From Flagellimonas sp. HMM57 (GTDB taxonomy: Bacteria; Bacteroidota; Bacteroidia; Flavobacteriales; Flavobacteriaceae), in contig NZ_CP090004.1 in assembly GCF_021390175.1 (NCBI RefSeq), positions 3,959,001-4,023,000 of the forward strand: a stretch of DNA of 64,000 nucleotides, given 5' to 3'. Below the pieces are notes generated by a model, which was not told the DNA's origin, did not search any database, and saw only the letters and a list, made by a program, of their open reading frames with translations. This document shows positions 60,924-64,000 of the stretch, one piece after another. Each line of letters opens with the position of its first letter. The first letter of the stretch is position 1. The translations under genes were made by a program, and so were the position numbers.

Positions 60924-63314
60924 CTAGAATTTCCACCATTTCTTTAATGTTTTATTGTATCCGTATCCATATTTTCCACCGTATCCCAAATCCAATGTTT
61001 TAACGTCGTTTACAACAAAAGATAAGCCCTTTAACTTTCCTTCTTTTTTAAGTTTCAATGGAAAATCAAGCACTTTTTCTTCTGTAAAACCAGCCCTGGT
61101 CACATATAGGGTATGATCAGCGTACTCGCTTATAAGCAATGTATCTGTGACGACCATTAATGGTGCAGTGTCCACAACAACATAATCATATTTTTCTGAA
61201 ACTTCCGAAAAAAGTTCCTTCATCCTGCTGCTCATCAATAATTCGGAAGGATTTGGTGGAATCTTACCCGAGTAAATGATGTCTACTTCATTTTCGTTTA
61301 CAAGCATCGTATTCACAATATCTTTAGTACCCAAGGTATCATCCACAAGATATTCCGTAAGTCCGGCATTATTACTCCTTTTTGGCTTACTCAAGACATC
61401 GGACTCTTTACCTGAAAAAAAGGTATACAATTTTGGGTTTCTAATGTCAGCTCCAATAAGTAAAACCTTTTTATTGCTACTGGCAAATACCATGCAAAGG
61501 TTAGAGGAAATAAATGTTTTACCTTCCCCTGAAACACTGGAAGTTATGAAAATTAAATTCTTCTTTCCTGCACCTTTATTGGATTTTATAATGTAATCCA
61601 AATTGGTTCTTAGAATACGTAACGATTCCGCTAATACCGATCTATCTTCATTATAGATCAATTTGTTCTCTTTCTTGGATAGCTTGGGAAGCTCAGCTAG
61701 GACCGGAGTATCATCTACTATTTTCTCCAGACCAATTTTGTTATGAACCTTATTGTCCAATAAATCTGTTACATAAATAATTGAGAAAGGCAAGAACAGA
61801 CCTAAAAACAGAGCGGCGACATATACAATTCGTTTTTGTGGGTATACTGGAGCACTGCTAGAGCTATATGCACTATCTATTATTTTGGATTTTGGGGAAG
61901 AGGAAGCAAAAGCTATTTGAGATTCTTCCCTTTTTTGTAATAAGTATAAATATAGAGATTCGGTAGTTTGTTGTTGACGTGTAATATCTCTTAGCGCTCG
62001 TTCATTCTTAGGGGCTGAATAAATTCTAGAGTTAATCTTGGATTGTTGACTACTGAGGCTATTGACTTGTAGACTCAAATTATTGGTCATGCTATTTAAA
62101 CTGGATTGCATGTTCCGTTTCAAACCGGATAATTGCTGGTCTAAATTGACAATTATGGGGTTCTTTTCGTTGGCGTTTTTTAAAAGCCGTTTTCTTTCAG
62201 CAACCAATTCGTTGTAGCGAGCTGTTGTATTGGCAATGGACGGGTCGGACAGCCCTATATTGGATGGTAATATTTCATAGCCATCTTGGTTGTCGACAAT
62301 ATCCTTCATAGAAGAAGCAATATTCAATTGCAATGTAGAGTTCTGTAATTCTTGATTTGTGGCAACACCAACATTTAAATTTATGTTGGCTTCAGAAGCA
62401 ATGTCCGTTATTCCCCTACCTGTCTTAAAGTCCTCGGCACTCTGGTCAACAGACGATAAGTTGGAATAAATACTGGTTATCCGGTCATTGATAAATTCCG
62501 AAGTTCTATCAGCAACTTCTTTCTTATCCGCTATGGTATTCTTATTGTAAACCGTTATTAAACTGTTTATAACATCTTGTGCTTTTTTTTGAATAGGGTC
62601 TTCTAGATAAAGTGATACAATATTTGAGGATTTATCGGTAGGGACTATACTAATAGTGCTACGATAAAACTCTGCTACCGACTCCACCCTATTTATTATT
62701 ACCTGATACTTTTTACCCTTTAATCCAGCTAAATTATCACCATTTGTAGGTAATAAAACAATATCCCCTACCGGCGTGGCAATATTTTGCCCAAAAGCAT
62801 ATTCTTTTTCTGGAGCTTCTTCGTCAGTGGCAAAACCAAACTTCGTTGAATCTGTGATACTAATAAAAAAGTCCGTGTAGGAATTATAAACAACGGAATC
62901 CGGCTCTATAAAATTTATCTTAAAAGGTGCGGTGCCGTAGAGTTCAGAATCTAGTATATTCCCACGTGCTATGATATTTATATTAAGTCCTAAATCTTTG
63001 ACAATTTGTATAAAATTAGATCTAGACTTCATCACCTCTATTTCATCTTGAACGAGACTACTATTACCACCAGAAAAAACTTCCAAATCTTGAAAAACAC
63101 CAAGTTCAGAACTTGAATTTCTATCGTCAAGTATTATAATTTTTCCTTGGGCGGCATACTCTGAAGGCGTATATCTTAAATATACATAAGCTAAGGATAG
63201 GGCAAAAATTGCTGAAAGGGCAAACCACTTCCAATTTCTTGTGTATGTTTTTACAAAGCTGTTTAAGTCAAAGCCTTCAGAAGAAGGTACCTTTGTTTCT
63301 GAGTTTACTATCAC
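60924..63314 (-). CDS. Polysaccharide biosynthesis tyrosine autokinase (Wzc-like)
   Basis: This 796-residue inner-membrane protein has an N-terminal helix (KWFALSAIFALSLAYVYLRY), a Wzz-type periplasmic region with coiled-coil segments (about 30-500), a second helix (RIVYVAALFLGLFLPFSIIYV), and a BY-kinase domain. The kinase shows Walker A NLIFITSSVSGEGKTFISSNL, the A' motif KVLLIGADIRNPK and Walker B YDYVVVDTAPLMVVTD. The tail holds a tyrosine cluster (GYGGKYGYGYN), the autophosphorylation site. With the Wza-like gene behind it, it controls polymerisation and export of exopolysaccharide. Confidence 0.93.
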   Translation of the reverse strand: MIVNSETKVPSSEGFDLNSFVKTYTRNWKWFALSAIFALSLAYVYLRYTPSEYAAQGKIIILDDRNSSSELGVFQDLEVFSGGNSSLVQDEIEVMKSRSNFIQIVKDLGLNINIIARGNILDSELYGTAPFKINFIEPDSVVYNSYTDFFISITDSTKFGFATDEEAPEKEYAFGQNIATPVGDIVLLPTNGDNLAGLKGKKYQVIINRVESVAEFYRSTISIVPTDKSSNIVSLYLEDPIQKKAQDVINSLITVYNKNTIADKKEVADRTSEFINDRITSIYSNLSSVDQSAEDFKTGRGITDIASEANINLNVGVATNQELQNSTLQLNIASSMKDIVDNQDGYEILPSNIGLSDPSIANTTARYNELVAERKRLLKNANEKNPIIVNLDQQLSGLKRNMQSSLNSMTNNLSLQVNSLSSQQSKINSRIYSAPKNERALRDITRQQQTTESLYLYLLQKREESQIAFASSSPKSKIIDSAYSSSSAPVYPQKRIVYVAALFLGLFLPFSIIYVTDLLDNKVHNKIGLEKIVDDTPVLAELPKLSKKENKLIYNEDRSVLAESLRILRTNLDYIIKSNKGAGKKNLIFITSSVSGEGKTFISSNLCMVFASSNKKVLLIGADIRNPKLYTFFSGKESDVLSKPKRSNNAGLTEYLVDDTLGTKDIVNTMLVNENEVDIIYSGKIPPNPSELLMSSRMKELFSEVSEKYDYVVVDTAPLMVVTDTLLISEYADHTLYVTRAGFTEEKVLDFPLKLKKEGKLKGLSFVVNDVKTLDLGYGGKYGYGYNKTLKKWWKF

Positions 63315-63329
63315 AATAGCACCTATTAG

Positions 63330-64000
63330 TTATCTATTAGCGGTCACGATAAGAGTAGCAGCACCCAATACCAAACCTACAAGAGACAAGGTTATCGTAA
63401 GGCCTGCTGTGGAGGCAGAAGCATCTACGGCCGCCTTGTTAGGTTCCACATAAACTACATCGTTTTGTGTCAAATAATACACAGGGGACTTCATTGCTTC
63501 CTTGCTCGTCAAATCTATTCTGTTATACACTTTCGTTCCATCAAAATCCCTTATGACCAGTATATTTTTTCGCATACCCCTAATATTAAGATCCCCGGCT
63601 AGACCTAACGCTTCCAATATAGTGATTTGCTCTCCGATTACCGGATACGTGCCCGGTCTGTTTACCTCACCTAAAATCGTTACCGTAAAATTCAAGATTC
63701 TAATGTTTATAATGGGATCTTTAAGATAATCGGACAATAAACTCCTTAGTTTTACCCGAAGATCTTCTTGCGAAAGTCCTTCCACTTTTACTTTTCCCAA
63801 CACTGGAAAATCAATATTGCCATCTTTATCCACCAAATAGCTAACTTGTGACCCTCCACCACCGGCATTGTTATTCGCTCCTACATCATCTGAAACTCCA
63901 ACAACCAGATTAAAAGGAGCACTTGCTTCAGGATTTAAGGTGGATACGTGTATACTTATCAAGTCATCTACCTTAAAAGTAGGTGAAAAATTGTTGTCAT
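63330..64000 (-). CDS. Polysaccharide export outer-membrane protein (Wza-like), 5' end outside window
   Basis: The frame is open to the window edge, so the true start is beyond 64000; a TTG at 63962 is not the start. The visible part reads NNFSPTFKVDDLISIHVSTL at the edge, then the export domain YLVDKDGNIDFPVLGKVKVEGLSQEDLRVKL and a SLBB domain (VTILGEVNRPGTYPVIGEQITILEALGLAGDL). A final membrane helix (ITLSLVGLVLGAATLIVTA) follows TQNDVVYVEPNKAAVD. It forms the outer-membrane exit of the capsule or exopolysaccharide system and lies 15 bases upstream of the Wzc-like gene. Confidence 0.92.
   Translation of the reverse strand, partial: DNNFSPTFKVDDLISIHVSTLNPEASAPFNLVVGVSDDVGANNNAGGGGSQVSYLVDKDGNIDFPVLGKVKVEGLSQEDLRVKLRSLLSDYLKDPIINIRILNFTVTILGEVNRPGTYPVIGEQITILEALGLAGDLNIRGMRKNILVIRDFDGTKVYNRIDLTSKEAMKSPVYYLTQNDVVYVEPNKAAVDASASTAGLTITLSLVGLVLGAATLIVTANR

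Overview
The window is a low-GC chromosomal segment of a member of Bacteroidota, almost certainly family Flavobacteriaceae. Support comes from the gliding-motility genes gldF and gldG, a protein with a type IX secretion (T9SS) C-terminal tail, flavobacterial core families (DUF4290, DUF493, DUF2911, the START-like protein), the near absence of Shine-Dalgarno sequences, and two promoters of the Bacteroidota form TTG-N19/20-TAnnTTTG (in front of the HU gene and of a tRNA-Met). The genus cannot be fixed from the sequence alone. Coding density is high. There are no rRNA genes, CRISPR arrays or complete insertion sequences.

Layout. 1-11.4 kb: the end of an unidentified gene, a tiny membrane peptide and a sodium:solute symporter; two secreted proteins on the minus strand; an SRPBCC-SDR-photolyase operon; an exported M20 amidohydrolase; then a run of a secreted VOC-fusion protein, pirin and three small membrane proteins. 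11.4-19.6 kb: a housekeeping block (murA, DUF4290, DUF493, ATPase, recQ, fmt, HU, YqgE, class IV aminotransferase, START-like protein). 19.7-23.7 kb: tRNA-Met, two unknown membrane or envelope proteins and a membrane-anchored MutS-like ATPase. 23.9-35.5 kb: an acetate-uptake and activation region: DUF294/CBS/cNMP protein and 3'-5' exonuclease on the plus strand; acs, a response regulator, a symporter-fused histidine kinase, small membrane subunits, an ActP-like symporter, a porin and a zinc-ribbon/HTH protein on the minus strand. 35.6-44.6 kb: core genes (purC, phoH, SAM hydroxide hydrolase, gldFG, dnaN, mnmE), with a tract of exactly 16 heptamers between a small monooxygenase gene and gldF.

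44.8-58.5 kb is the most notable part: a compact natural-product locus. A methyltransferase, a JmjC/cupin-8 oxygenase and a decayed methyltransferase fragment precede a 2199-residue NRPS-PKS hybrid (A-PCP-KS-AT-ACP-aminotransferase), a 1327-residue NRPS (C-A-PCP-TE) and a Sfp-type phosphopantetheinyl transferase. Read colinearly, the line loads one amino acid, extends it once with malonyl-CoA, converts the unreduced beta-ketone directly to a beta-amine with the in-line aminotransferase, joins it to a second amino acid (pocket residues match the glycine code) and releases it. The predicted scaffold is a C2-extended beta,gamma-diaminoacyl-glycine. It is offered as a candidate undescribed pathway; product and novelty are inference.

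58.5-64 kb: two PAP2 phosphatases, a CpsB/YwqE-type tyrosine phosphatase, and on the minus strand a Wzc-like tyrosine autokinase and a Wza-like export protein that runs off the window end. This is the start of an exopolysaccharide or capsule locus.
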